Source: JAAFHN01 sp031421855 (GTDB lineage Bacteria; Pseudomonadota; Gammaproteobacteria; Burkholderiales; Burkholderiaceae_C). From it: a stretch of 14,453 nt of DNA. This document shows positions 1-7,689 of the stretch, piece by piece. Where the stretch lies: positions 1-14,453 of the forward strand of contig JANOPN010000079.1 in the NCBI GenBank assembly GCA_031421855.1, read 5' to 3'. The notes below the pieces were generated by a model that was not told where the DNA came from, did not search any database, and worked only from the letters and a program-made list of their open reading frames with translations. How positions within the stretch are numbered: the stretch's first letter is position 1; each line of letters begins with the position of its first letter. The position numbers and the translations under genes were made by a program.

Positions 1-1163
1 CGAATCAAGGCGACGCTGCTCTGGCTGAAACAAACGATTTCGTCGACGCGGTCCAACGCCCCGCCCCACAACGCCCGCCAATGATCAATGTCGCGCGTGA
101 CGTGCAAATTGACAAAATCGTCGTTGATTTTGGGCAGGCACGATCGACAACGATCGGCCGACGGAACGCCACAAAATCGACCTTCAAAATCCAGCAGAAA
201 ATGCGAGGGGCACACGACATTGAAGTCGTGCACGTACACGGTGACATGGGCATCGCAAATGTTCTTGCATGCACTGAGCATTTCTGGGACGCGATGCGGC
301 TTGATGAACGACACAGCGTTATTGAACACCACGTCGCTTATTTTCTTGCTCGAGAGAATTTGGATGTGTGCATCCCAAGTCACGTGAAATTTAGCTTCCG
401 CCCTGTCGCGACAACTGAACACCCGCACTTGAAATCGCAACAGCGAAGGCATGAAGGTCCAGATCACGACATCTCGCCCAGCGCCGAGATACGACTCAAT
501 CAAGCTGTTACTGAACTTCTTGGCACCACCACCTTGCATGTGATCGATCATCAAGACGGATCGCGGTCGAAGCAACTCGATTGCATCCGCCAAGACTTCA
601 GATCCCCCGTGACGCGCGCCCAACAACGAGCGCCTGCGCTGAAATGCCTCGATGACCGCACCTGTTTGGCCACGCAACACCATTGAGCCCGCGCGCTGAG
701 CGTCATTGAACACGGCGACTGTGCGATCCCATGCGTTCGCGCTGGCTGGATCTTCGCCAAGCGCGGCACCCAAAGGTAAGGGGTAACGGGCGATGTGTCC
801 GTCTTCAAACTCAAACGAGATGCTAGCAGCGGCCAAGCCACTGGTTTTGCGAAATGCAAGCATCACAAAATAGCCGCATGCCAACGGTAACCGAGGAAAT
901 AGGCGCTGCACATCCGGGCGGTCACGTCCGTACTGAACAGCTACTTTTTCGACACTCGAGTCGCGATAGGCCACATCAATCCAGCTGCCAATGACAACCG
1001 AATCAGGTCGTGCACACCATCCGAATGAAAAAATCGTTCCTTCACGAACCACGACCGAGTCAGCCGACCAAACGACCGGTGCCACCTCTTGCGCACAAAT
1101 GGGGGAATCGTCTAGAAACCTTGAATTCATCATGCGCCATTTTGCACCGATACGGCGGCCCAT
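1..1163 (-). CDS. Glycosyltransferase, GT-B (GT4-like), partial: C-terminal part beyond left edge
   Basis: An uninterrupted reading frame runs from a stop at 1251-1253 to the left edge; about 387 codons are visible from ATG 1163. Residues ~27-130 form a beta-rich module of the sort found ahead of large polysaccharide glycosyltransferases: a GW-type strand, then the pattern YGRDRPDVQRLFP. From ~203 a GT-B Rossmann fold begins (VLMIDHMQGGGA, the usual glycine-rich first loop), followed by VHDF at 311-314 and four cysteines at 318, 331, 339 and 342 in the arrangement CPS...FC...CRSC, which recurs in this glycosyltransferase class. The segment HWRALWGGALDRVDEIVCFS (361-380) is the usual lead-in to the C-terminal nucleotide-sugar domain, which is missing here because the window ends. 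Likely role: sugar transfer in surface polysaccharide or glycan synthesis; the substrate cannot be told. The start is uncertain: GTG 1232 and ATG 1133/1130 are alternatives and none has a strong ribosome site. Divergent from gspF. Confidence 0.85.
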   Translation of the reverse strand, partial: MGRRIGAKWRMMNSRFLDDSPICAQEVAPVVWSADSVVVREGTIFSFGWCARPDSVVIGSWIDVAYRDSSVEKVAVQYGRDRPDVQRLFPRLPLACGYFVMLAFRKTSGLAAASISFEFEDGHIARYPLPLGAALGEDPASANAWDRTVAVFNDAQRAGSMVLRGQTGAVIEAFQRRRSLLGARHGGSEVLADAIELLRPRSVLMIDHMQGGGAKKFSNSLIESYLGAGRDVVIWTFMPSLLRFQVRVFSCRDRAEAKFHVTWDAHIQILSSKKISDVVFNNAVSFIKPHRVPEMLSACKNICDAHVTVYVHDFNVVCPSHFLLDFEGRFCGVPSADRCRSCLPKINDDFVNLHVTRDIDHWRALWGGALDRVDEIVCFSQSSVALI

Positions 1164-1242
1164 TGCTTCGCAAACGACTAGACTGAACTTTATCGGCAGC
1201 TCAGTGTCTAGCGGATCATGCGACAAGTGCACCCGCCGGGCG

Positions 1243-1273
1243 GTGCCAAATCACCTTGGGTTATTCCTACAAT
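1243..1273 (+). promoter_or_regulatory. Weak candidate sigma70 promoter for the gsp operon
   Basis: TACAAT at 1268-1273 matches the -10 consensus at five of six positions. The best -35 candidate is GTGCCA at 1243-1248, four of six matches with a long 19-base spacer. A transcript starting near 1280 would have a leader of about 24 bases before the proposed gspF start. This is the only short gap upstream of the operon, so a promoter is expected here, but the -35 match is poor and the true element may lie further upstream, inside the divergent glycosyltransferase gene. Confidence 0.3.
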
Positions 1274-1303
1274 CTGATCTGCGTCGCAACAACAGGTATT
1301 GAA

Positions 1304-2527
1304 TTGAACGAGTACGCGTATCACGCAACGTCTGAGGCAGGCCATGCGAAAGTCACTGGCAAGATTTCAGCAACATCGGGTGCTGAGGCTGTGCGTCGCC
1401 TTGCCGAGCAAGGACTTTTGGCGTACGCCGTGGAAGAAGTCAACGGTGAAGTACCCGCTAGAAAATCGTCAAATGTCGCACCGTCACGATCTGGCCGCGT
1501 TACACCGGACGATGCAGCCATGGCCTTGTTGCAAATCGCCACACTTTGCGAGGCGGGTGTTCCAATTGACGAAGCCTTTGCCAATGCGGCACAAGCCAGC
1601 GGCGGCACGAAACTGGGTGATGGTCTGGCAAGCATTCACGAAAAGCTGCGCCAAGGGCTACAACTGTCCGAATGCCTCAGCGGCTCAGCACTCAATTTGC
1701 GAAGTGACGCCATCCAGTTGATCGCCGCGGGCGAGGCGGCCGGCAAAATCAGCGCGGCGCTGCGCGGCGCACACGCCCAAATGGAGCGTGATATTGGATT
1801 TCGCAAGGAAATACTGGCTGGTCTGACCTACCCCGCCGTTTTGATGGTGTCAGGAATCGTGGCGATTGCGGTGATGTTCATTTTTGTGATCCCAAAATTT
1901 GCCTCGGTTTTGGACAACCCCAAGGCCGACATCCCAATTTTTGCGCAATGGATTCTCAAAACCGGCCTCTGGGTTGGTAGCAACGGTGCGATTGTTGCGG
2001 GCGCTGTCGGCGCCTTGCTGACCTTGATCTTTGTTTTGGCAAGTACACCGTCGTTTCGCCAAGCGACATGGGACGCGATGTCTGAGACCTGGCCCTTCGC
2101 GCCTTGGATTCACCACATCGAAGTGGCGTCGTGGGCCAGCACGTTGAGTTTGATGCTGCGAAACTCCGTGCCGCTTTTATCTGCTTTAGACTTGGCTGGG
2201 CGTGGATTTCGATCAACCTCTCGCAAACGCTTCAATGAGTTTGTCGTGCGCGACATTCGAGCCGGTCAGTCTGTCGCAAACGCCCTGAAGCGCCATTCCG
2301 ACCTTGATCCCATGTCATTGAGTTTGGTGGCAATTGGCGAAAAATCAGGTGCTCTCGCGCAAACAGTTCACACCTTGTATGAAATGCACTTTGATCGCAG
2401 CAAGCGAAAATCTGCCCAGATTTTGAAACTTGCAGAGCCGATTGCGATCGTGATCATTGCGGTTGTGCTCGGTGCCATCATGATGTCGATCATGTTGGCC
2501 GTTACCAGTCTTTCCACCACCATTTGA
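1304..2527 (+). CDS. gspF: Type II secretion system inner-membrane platform protein GspF
   Basis: Polytopic inner-membrane protein at the core of the T2SS platform, where it contacts the ATPase GspE and GspL and is thought to help extrude pseudopilins. The protein has two T2SSF helical-bundle domains: the first from about residue 60 (MALLQIATLCEAGVPIDEAF), the second from about 275 (ASTLSLMLRNSVPLLSALDL). Three hydrophobic segments are visible: ~180-205, ~225-250 and a C-terminal one at ~375-400. TTG 1304 is chosen as start because it gives the family N-terminus MNEYAYHATSEAGHAKVTGK (MxxYxYxA...G) and has CAGG at 1293-1296, seven bases upstream. A longer frame from TTG 1256 adds 16 residues unlike the family and would start upstream of the candidate -10. 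The 407-residue length is normal. First gene of the cluster; its stop overlaps a possible TTG start of gspG. Confidence 0.97.
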   Translation: MNEYAYHATSEAGHAKVTGKISATSGAEAVRRLAEQGLLAYAVEEVNGEVPARKSSNVAPSRSGRVTPDDAAMALLQIATLCEAGVPIDEAFANAAQASGGTKLGDGLASIHEKLRQGLQLSECLSGSALNLRSDAIQLIAAGEAAGKISAALRGAHAQMERDIGFRKEILAGLTYPAVLMVSGIVAIAVMFIFVIPKFASVLDNPKADIPIFAQWILKTGLWVGSNGAIVAGAVGALLTLIFVLASTPSFRQATWDAMSETWPFAPWIHHIEVASWASTLSLMLRNSVPLLSALDLAGRGFRSTSRKRFNEFVVRDIRAGQSVANALKRHSDLDPMSLSLVAIGEKSGALAQTVHTLYEMHFDRSKRKSAQILKLAEPIAIVIIAVVLGAIMMSIMLAVTSLSTTI

Positions 2528-2535
2528 GCGCATTG

Positions 2536-2994
2536 ATGACCTTTCGAAAAAATCTGACCCAGAAGCGAAGGCCGCTTGCCAACGGTTTCACATTGCTAGA
2601 ACTCTTGGTCGTGATGGTCATCATCGGGCTGCTCGCAGGTCTCGTTGGCCCGCGGGTGTTTGGCAAGTTGGATTCATCAAAAGTCCAAACCACGAAAACG
2701 CAAATCCGAATGTTGGAGAGTGCCGTCAACATGTACATGTTGGATATTGGGGGATTGCCTGCAAAAACCACTGGTATGTCTTGGCTGTCAGAGCCAATTA
2801 GTGATCCGGGCGGACCTGGCAAGTGGAATGGTCCATACATTGACGGCAAGGTACCCAAAGACGCTTGGGATCAAGCCTACCTGTATGCCTTTCAACCCAA
2901 AGCGGGCGTGATGTTCAGCATAACCAGTTTGGGGGCCGACGCCAAGCCCGGCGGCGAGGGCAACAATGCTGACATCAGCTCGACCGACCGATAG
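2536..2994 (+). CDS. gspG: Type II secretion major pseudopilin GspG
   Basis: Major subunit of the T2SS pseudopilus, made as a prepilin in the inner membrane and processed by the prepilin peptidase (not in this window). From ATG 2536 the leader ends in ANG, followed by the mature N-terminus FTLLELLVVMVIIGLLAGLV, with Phe+1 and Glu+5. The body contains the family C-terminal loop SLGADAKPGGEGNNADIS, which binds the structural calcium in GspG proteins. The usual KDPWGxxY motif appears as KDAWDQAYLY, so the Pro-Trp-Gly part is altered. The mature protein is about 135 residues, normal for GspG. TTG 2524 is an alternative start that overlaps the gspF stop as TTGA and would add four residues; GAGCG upstream suits ATG 2536. 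gspH starts seven bases after the stop. Confidence 0.96.
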   Translation: MTFRKNLTQKRRPLANGFTLLELLVVMVIIGLLAGLVGPRVFGKLDSSKVQTTKTQIRMLESAVNMYMLDIGGLPAKTTGMSWLSEPISDPGGPGKWNGPYIDGKVPKDAWDQAYLYAFQPKAGVMFSITSLGADAKPGGEGNNADISSTDR

Positions 2995-3001
2995 CCTTTA
3001 G

Positions 3002-3436
3002 ATGCCTCGCCAAGTGAGACGGAAATCAAGGCAATCGACTCAATCGGGAGAGGGCTTCACCTTGATCGAGTTGTTGGTCGTAGTCGCCATCGCTGCTGCC
3101 ATGGCAGGGTTAGTCATCACGCCGATGGCGAGCTGGTTTTCAGGGGTAAAAACACGCGCCGAAGTGGCTGAAATTCATGCAAGCGTGCAATTTCAAATCA
3201 AGATTGCCCTACTGAAGGCACAAGCCCTAACGATTCGCGCAGGCCCATCCGCCGAAGGCGCATTTGCACTGCCATTAGGGTGGCGATTGGCAAACGGCGA
3301 AGTCGAAGTGACCCGCATGGGCTACTGCAAAGGCGGCTCCCTTGGCTTTGAAACCCAATTGAGTACCATGCAGGTTCGCGTAACACCCGGCACTTGCTCG
3401 GTGGTGACCATCAACGCCAGTTTGAAGCCATCGTGA
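3002..3436 (+). CDS. gspH: Type II secretion minor pseudopilin GspH
   Basis: Minor pseudopilin of the T2SS, expected near the pseudopilus tip with GspI, J and K. A basic leader of 18 residues ends in GEG and is followed by FTLIELLVVVAIAAAMAGLV, the class III (prepilin) signal with Phe+1 and Glu+5. The globular part is short (144 residues in total) and ends with an Arg/Cys-containing beta-rich stretch; two cysteines (in GYCKGG and PGTCSV) could pair in the periplasm. The assignment as H rather than another minor pseudopilin rests on position between G and I and on length; the C-terminal half has few family landmarks I can name. The stop overlaps the GTG start of gspI as GTGA. Confidence 0.85.
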   Translation: MPRQVRRKSRQSTQSGEGFTLIELLVVVAIAAAMAGLVITPMASWFSGVKTRAEVAEIHASVQFQIKIALLKAQALTIRAGPSAEGAFALPLGWRLANGEVEVTRMGYCKGGSLGFETQLSTMQVRVTPGTCSVVTINASLKPS

Positions 3437-3894
3437 CGCCCACGAGAATCACCCACCAACCGCACAGCGAACGGGCAAAAAATCGCGGTTTAGGTCTGCT
3501 TGAGACCATCGCGGCACTCACCATCATGGCGGCAGCAGCAGCCGTGTTGTTCCCCTGGGTGTCGCAGTCGCTGCGCAGCCTTGAGCGGAACAGAACCGCC
3601 GAAAATCGCGCTATTGCGACCCTGCAATCGGTGCGCTGGCTCGACGGGCTTGACCCCCGGCTCACGCCTGACGGCATTCAGACGTTTGCTAATTTTCGCG
3701 TTCGATGGCGCATGCTGGCCACGCACAACGAGCCCACTCCCGTTACCAACTCGGGCGGGCAATTTCGCTCATTCAGCACCATGCTTTTTAAAGGCACGGT
3801 GTGGGTCGAGCGGACAGACGGTGAGCCTTGGTTTGAGTTTGAGCATTCGGTCGTATCGACCATGCGTCGACAGCAATCGGAACGCCCATTTTGA
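3433..3894 (+). CDS. gspI: Type II secretion minor pseudopilin GspI
   Basis: Minor pseudopilin; with GspJ and GspK it forms the tip complex that initiates pseudopilus assembly. GTG 3433 is taken as start because it overlaps the gspH stop as GTGA, like other junctions here; a frame from 3394 would run 42 bases into gspH. The leader is 19 residues, ending in KNRG, and the mature end is LGLLETIAALTIMAAAAAVL: Gly-1 and Glu+5 are kept, but position +1 is Leu instead of the usual Phe or Met. At 153 residues it is somewhat longer than many GspI proteins. The C-terminal part has the Trp-rich strands expected of the I family (FRVRWRML, GTVWVERTDGEPW). Assigned to I by position and fold cues. Confidence 0.85.
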   Translation: MTPTRITHQPHSERAKNRGLGLLETIAALTIMAAAAAVLFPWVSQSLRSLERNRTAENRAIATLQSVRWLDGLDPRLTPDGIQTFANFRVRWRMLATHNEPTPVTNSGGQFRSFSTMLFKGTVWVERTDGEPWFEFEHSVVSTMRRQQSERPF

Positions 3895-4493
3895 TCCAGC
3901 GCGGCATGACCCTCATCGAAATGCTGGTGAGCTTGGTGATTTTGAGCGCCTGCATGGCCTTAGTATCTAGCGTGGCATTTCAAGTCGCCAAGGTTTTGTC
4001 AAGCGTGCAGTCAAATGATCAAGGCCGTTTGGCCGAATTCATGCTTCGCCACCAAGTCCTCGATGCCGCTTTTCAGCGCGCGGTGATTGGTCGGCAGTCG
4101 ACAGCGGGCAATTTCTTTGGCACTTCAAGTCGCGTCGAATTCTTAACTTCGGCGCATCCGCTCTTTGCTGAGCACGAGGAGTCCCTGCTTGTTTTGAGCT
4201 TGGAGCCTGATGGTGGTGGTTTTAAGAAGCAGCTCGTCCTACAAAGTGATGGTGTCACGCAGATTGTGGCTACTGGGTCGAGCTCGCTGCGGTTTGTCTA
4301 CCTCAACGAATCCATGAAAGCCTTTGCGCAGTGGCCACCGCTGGGGCTTACCGATGCAGCTAAGCTGCCCCACGTTGTGCGTGTGCAAGACGCACAAGGG
4401 CAAGTATTGACGCAGTGGGTGTTAGCGGGGCCAAAGTTTTCGCACCCCGCCATTGGCATTGATATCACCTCGTTTGGCGGGGCGGCACGATGA
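3891..4493 (+). CDS. gspJ: Type II secretion minor pseudopilin GspJ
   Basis: Minor pseudopilin of the tip complex, partner of GspI and GspK. TTG 3891 overlaps the gspI stop as TTGA and gives a very short leader, MIQRG, directly before the mature start MTLIEMLVSLVILSACMALV (Met+1, Glu+5). A five- or six-residue leader is usual for GspJ, which supports this non-ATG start; the next in-frame ATG would remove the leader and its essential Gly-1. At 200 residues the length is typical. The soluble part is beta-rich and ends with a hydrophobic strand pattern (VVRVQDAQGQVLTQWVLAGP) seen in J proteins. The stop overlaps gspK as ATGA. Confidence 0.88.
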   Translation: MIQRGMTLIEMLVSLVILSACMALVSSVAFQVAKVLSSVQSNDQGRLAEFMLRHQVLDAAFQRAVIGRQSTAGNFFGTSSRVEFLTSAHPLFAEHEESLLVLSLEPDGGGFKKQLVLQSDGVTQIVATGSSSLRFVYLNESMKAFAQWPPLGLTDAAKLPHVVRVQDAQGQVLTQWVLAGPKFSHPAIGIDITSFGGAAR

Positions 4494-5509
4494 ACCCTGC
4501 GCAACAACAGCGCGGCTTCGCTTTGGCCCTAGTAATTTGGGTCGTTGCCGGTCTGAGCGTGATTTCTGCCGCGGTGAATCAATACGCCACTCAAGCTGCG
4601 GTGGCAACGCGTGCGGTCATCGAACGGGCAACTGCCGAGCGAGACTTCAGCGATGCGCGGGCGCGGTTGTTGTTCACGCTTGCAACCAGCGGCGTCACCT
4701 TGAAGGGCCGCCGAGTTGGCGATAAGTTGTTGCGACTAGACGATTCGGTGTACGCCACCGGGCCTGAGCATTTCGTGTCGCTGCAAGACGCCAGAGGCCT
4801 GTTTAACCTCAACTCGCTGAGGCTGTCAGACGGTTTGCTGCTGCTAGAGGCCTGCGGTATCGCGGCCAGCGAGGCTCCCGCGCTTGTCGATGCGTTAGCG
4901 GACTATGTCGACGCTGATGATCTCAAGCGTCTAAACGGCGCTGAGTCGACCGAGTATCGCCATGCCAAGCTCGCGTTACCGGCTAACCGACCGCTGATGT
5001 CGGTGAATGAGTTGTGGCGCGTTTTTGGCTGGGCCAAGCACCGTGCGAGCTGGGATCGCAACGGCTGCGACGACTGGGTCGCGGTTACCAACGAGCCAGG
5101 CTTCAACTACGCCACAGCGCCTGCCGCTGTGTTGCGGGCCAAGGGATTTGCATCTGTAGTCGCTGACGCCTTGGTTGCCGAGCGTCGCGCGGGCGACGGA
5201 CAGGTTGCAGTACTGGCCAACAACATCTCCTCGTTTTCGCTGGCCACCAGTCCGTTTGGCTCAGATGCCCTGGCCCGCGCTGGTAGCGCCTACCGGGTCA
5301 GGCACTGGCACACCAGCGGCGCTTCTCTACAATACTGGGTATTTTTATCATCTTTGAGACCGGAACCCGCGTGGGTGTTACTCGACCCAGTGTGGGGGTG
5401 GGCGCCCGGGTTTGCCCAACGCCGCAGCGACCAATATTTTCCAACACGCACCCCGACAGACCTCACTGAAGATGCTCTCGCGACGACAACCTCAACTCCC
5501 TTTCGCTGA
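4490..5509 (+). CDS. gspK: Type II secretion atypical pseudopilin GspK
   Basis: Large minor pseudopilin that caps the pseudopilus. The prepilin leader MNPAQQQRG is followed by FALALVIWVVAGLSVISAAV; position +5 is Leu rather than Glu, as is normal for GspK, which caps the filament and needs no Glu+5. The body has the family landmarks DARGLFNLNSL (residues ~104-114), ALADYVDADD with the following GAESTEYRHA (metal-site loop region), and LMSVNELWRVFGW. At 339 residues it is of usual GspK length. The start ATG overlaps the gspJ stop as ATGA, and the 3' end overlaps the proposed gspL start by 38 bases, the largest overlap in the operon. Confidence 0.93.
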   Translation: MNPAQQQRGFALALVIWVVAGLSVISAAVNQYATQAAVATRAVIERATAERDFSDARARLLFTLATSGVTLKGRRVGDKLLRLDDSVYATGPEHFVSLQDARGLFNLNSLRLSDGLLLLEACGIAASEAPALVDALADYVDADDLKRLNGAESTEYRHAKLALPANRPLMSVNELWRVFGWAKHRASWDRNGCDDWVAVTNEPGFNYATAPAAVLRAKGFASVVADALVAERRAGDGQVAVLANNISSFSLATSPFGSDALARAGSAYRVRHWHTSGASLQYWVFLSSLRPEPAWVLLDPVWGWAPGFAQRRSDQYFPTRTPTDLTEDALATTTSTPFR

Positions 5510-6584
5510 AGGTGCGCGGTCACCCGCGCTGGCGCCTAGAATTTGGACTACCCGCGACATTGTTGCTGTGGCCCGCAGTGCGTGCTTGTACAGTGAATTT
5601 AATCGCAGCGGCGTGCCATACGGGCATTTGCGCAGTTTCATCACCATGCAGTTGGCTCGCGTCACCCCTTATGAGGTCACGGGTTCACATGTTGAACTAT
5701 CGCGACGACACGTGCGGATTTGGTTCTGGAACCAAACGCTGCTGCTGTCTGCGCTCAAGACCAAGCCGTCTGCCAACGCACTAGTTGTGCCTGAGACCTT
5801 GTTGCAGTCGTCAAACGCCTCGTTGCGCGCCTGTGCCTTAGGTGGGTTTGAGGGCAGCACGCGCGATAAGGCATCCGATTCGCTACGACTTCAATGGTGG
5901 CCCAAAGCACCATCGACCGAGCAGTGGGCCCGCCTGTCGACAGCGGGCCTGCCACGCCCATCGCCCCCAAGTTGGTACGGGTCTGTTCCTTTGCATACTT
6001 GGGCGTTTGCAAAGTGGTGGCATGCGCACGAGCGCTTTAACCTTCAAGCAACGCCGTGGACTTGGGCCTTGTCGGGTGTCGTGGTGGTGGCCGTGGCCGC
6101 TTGGGCGGGGCTGCACGCCGCTCAGAATCATTTTGCGGAGCGCGACCGCTGGGCTATGTTGGAGACCGTGCAAGCCGCTCGGCATTCTGCGGGTCAGCAG
6201 CTCGCCGCGCAGCAGTCGCTGGCTGACTCGCAAGACAAATCGCGCGGGCTCGACCGTTTCAAGGGACGGCGCGACCTGGCTGATGGTGTGGCATGCATCG
6301 CCTTGGCGGTGTCAGGCTCGGGCGTGCGCCTGCGTGATCTCGACGTTCGCGCGGGTGCCGTGCAAGCGCAGCTCGGCTCAAGCGTCTCGGTCGAGCTGCT
6401 TGAGGTCCAAAGAGCAATTGAGTCATGTGAGCTGCTTATCGATGGAACTGTCGAGCCTACCGGCGATCCAAAAACTGTCCGCCTCAGTGGGCGGCTGTCT
6501 GCACCAGCAAACTCAGCGGACATTGTCACTTCGATCCCACCCACCGCAAGCGGCTCCTCGCTGCTTGCGCCGACTTCCAGGTAA
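5472..6584 (+). CDS. gspL: Type II secretion platform protein GspL (divergent)
   Basis: By position between K and M, and by topology, this is GspL: a cytoplasmic N-terminal half that would recruit GspE, one membrane-spanning segment at about residues 197-216 (ALSGVVVVAVAAWAGLHAA), and a periplasmic domain with a helical stretch followed by a ferredoxin-like beta region (GSGVRLRDLDVRAGAVQAQL...). The cytoplasmic half (residues 1-195) is Trp- and Arg-rich and I cannot see clear actin-like motifs, so it is a diverged member. ATG 5472 is used as the start; a TTG at 5412 would lengthen the overlap with gspK to 98 bases. The 370-residue length suits GspL. The stop TAA is five bases before gspM, and its last bases form part of the gspM ribosome site. 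Confidence 0.75.
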   Translation: MLSRRQPQLPFAEGARSPALAPRIWTTRDIVAVARSACLYSEFNRSGVPYGHLRSFITMQLARVTPYEVTGSHVELSRRHVRIWFWNQTLLLSALKTKPSANALVVPETLLQSSNASLRACALGGFEGSTRDKASDSLRLQWWPKAPSTEQWARLSTAGLPRPSPPSWYGSVPLHTWAFAKWWHAHERFNLQATPWTWALSGVVVVAVAAWAGLHAAQNHFAERDRWAMLETVQAARHSAGQQLAAQQSLADSQDKSRGLDRFKGRRDLADGVACIALAVSGSGVRLRDLDVRAGAVQAQLGSSVSVELLEVQRAIESCELLIDGTVEPTGDPKTVRLSGRLSAPANSADIVTSIPPTASGSSLLAPTSR

Positions 6585-6589
6585 ACCTT

Positions 6590-7180
6590 TTGCAATTGTC
6601 TCGTCTGCATGTCATGTTGTTGTTCGTGTTGGCCATTATTGGTTGGCTGCTGGGCGACAAGTTCGCGTCGGCGGCAGCGCAAGCTCGGCAAGAGACCGCC
6701 CGACTCAGTGTCGAGTATGGGAAGTTGCAAGCGCTTGTAGAAGACGCAGGGTTGACTGCGCGGGTGGCTGCAGCGCAGTCGCGTGCGCTTGATTTGCGAA
6801 CCGCTGCTTATAGCGGCGCAAGCTTGATCAGCGCCCGTGCGCAATTGGCGGCTGATTTGCAAAGACTTTTGGCTAAACATTCAGCCAATGGCGCGTTGTT
6901 TCGGCTCACCCGCGCCGTGGGTACTCCGCCCAGCCGGGGGAGCAACTCAACCCCGACTACACCCACTGCGCCGTCTGACGCATTACCTTTGGGGTTCATT
7001 GTTGAGAGTTTTTCAGTCACTGGCACCTTCACGCCCGGCTCACTCTTGGGCCTTTTGTCGGATTTCGCAGCATCACCTCGATTGATAGCGATCGACGGCC
7101 TGTCGATCAAAGGCAGTCGGTTTGAATTGTTGGGGGTCGCGGTTCTGACCGCCGCTTCACAAACAACGCAGTCGCCATGA
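6590..7180 (+). CDS. gspM: Type II secretion platform protein GspM
   Basis: Small bitopic inner-membrane protein, partner of GspL. The sequence has a very short cytoplasmic N-terminus, a membrane segment at about residues 8-22 (VMLLFVLAIIGWLLG), an Ala/Gln/Arg-rich helical stretch at ~28-70 likely to form a coiled coil, and a periplasmic C-terminal domain separated by a Ser/Thr/Pro-rich linker (~113-130). At 196 residues it is the usual GspM size. TTG 6590 is used as start: AGGT at 6579-6582, overlapping the gspL stop, lies seven bases upstream. ATG 6614 would cut into the membrane segment. Sequence identity of M proteins is low in general, so position and topology carry the call. The stop overlaps the next start as ATGA. 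Confidence 0.76.
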   Translation: MQLSRLHVMLLFVLAIIGWLLGDKFASAAAQARQETARLSVEYGKLQALVEDAGLTARVAAAQSRALDLRTAAYSGASLISARAQLAADLQRLLAKHSANGALFRLTRAVGTPPSRGSNSTPTTPTAPSDALPLGFIVESFSVTGTFTPGSLLGLLSDFAASPRLIAIDGLSIKGSRFELLGVAVLTAASQTTQSP

Positions 7181-7689
7181 AGCCTGTTACTCAAACCGCC
7201 ATGCTGATGGCCGTTCTGTGCGCCTTGGGGCTGGTCAGCGGCGTGACCGTCGCCGTGTGGCAGCGAAGCACGATGGCTCGTGATTCCAACTCGTCCAGCC
7301 CACTCAGCGCTCCGCGACCGGACACAGTCATCGCGGCACTTAACGCTGCTGCGGCGCCCAGCTTGAGCGCTTCATCGACCCCTAGCCGCGCTGAGCTGGC
7401 AATGACGTCCGCGTCGACCGCGTACTCGCAGGCATGGGAGTTATCCCGCGTGATCAGCCCGGCTGGATTGGCGGGGCCTCCAAAGGTTTCGATTTGGCGA
7501 ATCGTTGGCCAAACCCAAGTAGGTTCCGAAGCGCGCGCTCTTGTTCTCTTTGAAGGCTCGAGCGTGCCCGAAATGAAGCGGCCCGGCGATACTTTGCCGG
7601 GCGGGGCCAAAATCGTTGCCATTGATGGCAACTCGATCGAGGTGCAAGTCGGCGCGCAGCGCATGTTTGTTGTGATCGGTCAACCATGA
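7177..7689 (+). CDS. gspC: Type II secretion GspC-like protein (HR domain only, no PDZ)
   Basis: Inner-membrane protein expected to link the T2SS platform to the secretin's N0 domain. Residues ~7-28 are a membrane anchor; ~29-100 are an Ala/Ser-rich linker; ~105-168 match the GspC homology region (WRIVGQTQVGSEARALVLFE, then RPGDTLPGGAKIVAIDGNSI). The protein ends there: there is no PDZ or coiled-coil domain, so at 170 residues it is well short of typical GspC (about 270-300). It occupies the slot that xpsN holds in Xanthomonas (between M and D), so XpsN/GspN-like is an alternative name. Overlaps gspM and gspD by ATGA at both ends, which fits a stoichiometric partner of the secretin. Confidence 0.8.
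   Translation: MKPVTQTAMLMAVLCALGLVSGVTVAVWQRSTMARDSNSSSPLSAPRPDTVIAALNAAAAPSLSASSTPSRAELAMTSASTAYSQAWELSRVISPAGLAGPPKVSIWRIVGQTQVGSEARALVLFEGSSVPEMKRPGDTLPGGAKIVAIDGNSIEVQVGAQRMFVVIGQP

Noticed and set aside
81..686. 201-codon + strand frame at the left edge
   Set aside because: The opposite strand encodes a clear glycosyltransferase; this frame is its shadow with a His/Arg-rich, motif-free translation.
5842..6792. 316-codon + strand frame across gspL and gspM
   Set aside because: It overlaps the better-supported gspL and gspM in another frame, is Cys/Arg/Trp-rich and shows no domain or start signal.
6194..6880. 228-codon minus-strand frame
   Set aside because: Antisense shadow of gspL/gspM, Ser/Arg-rich with no family features.
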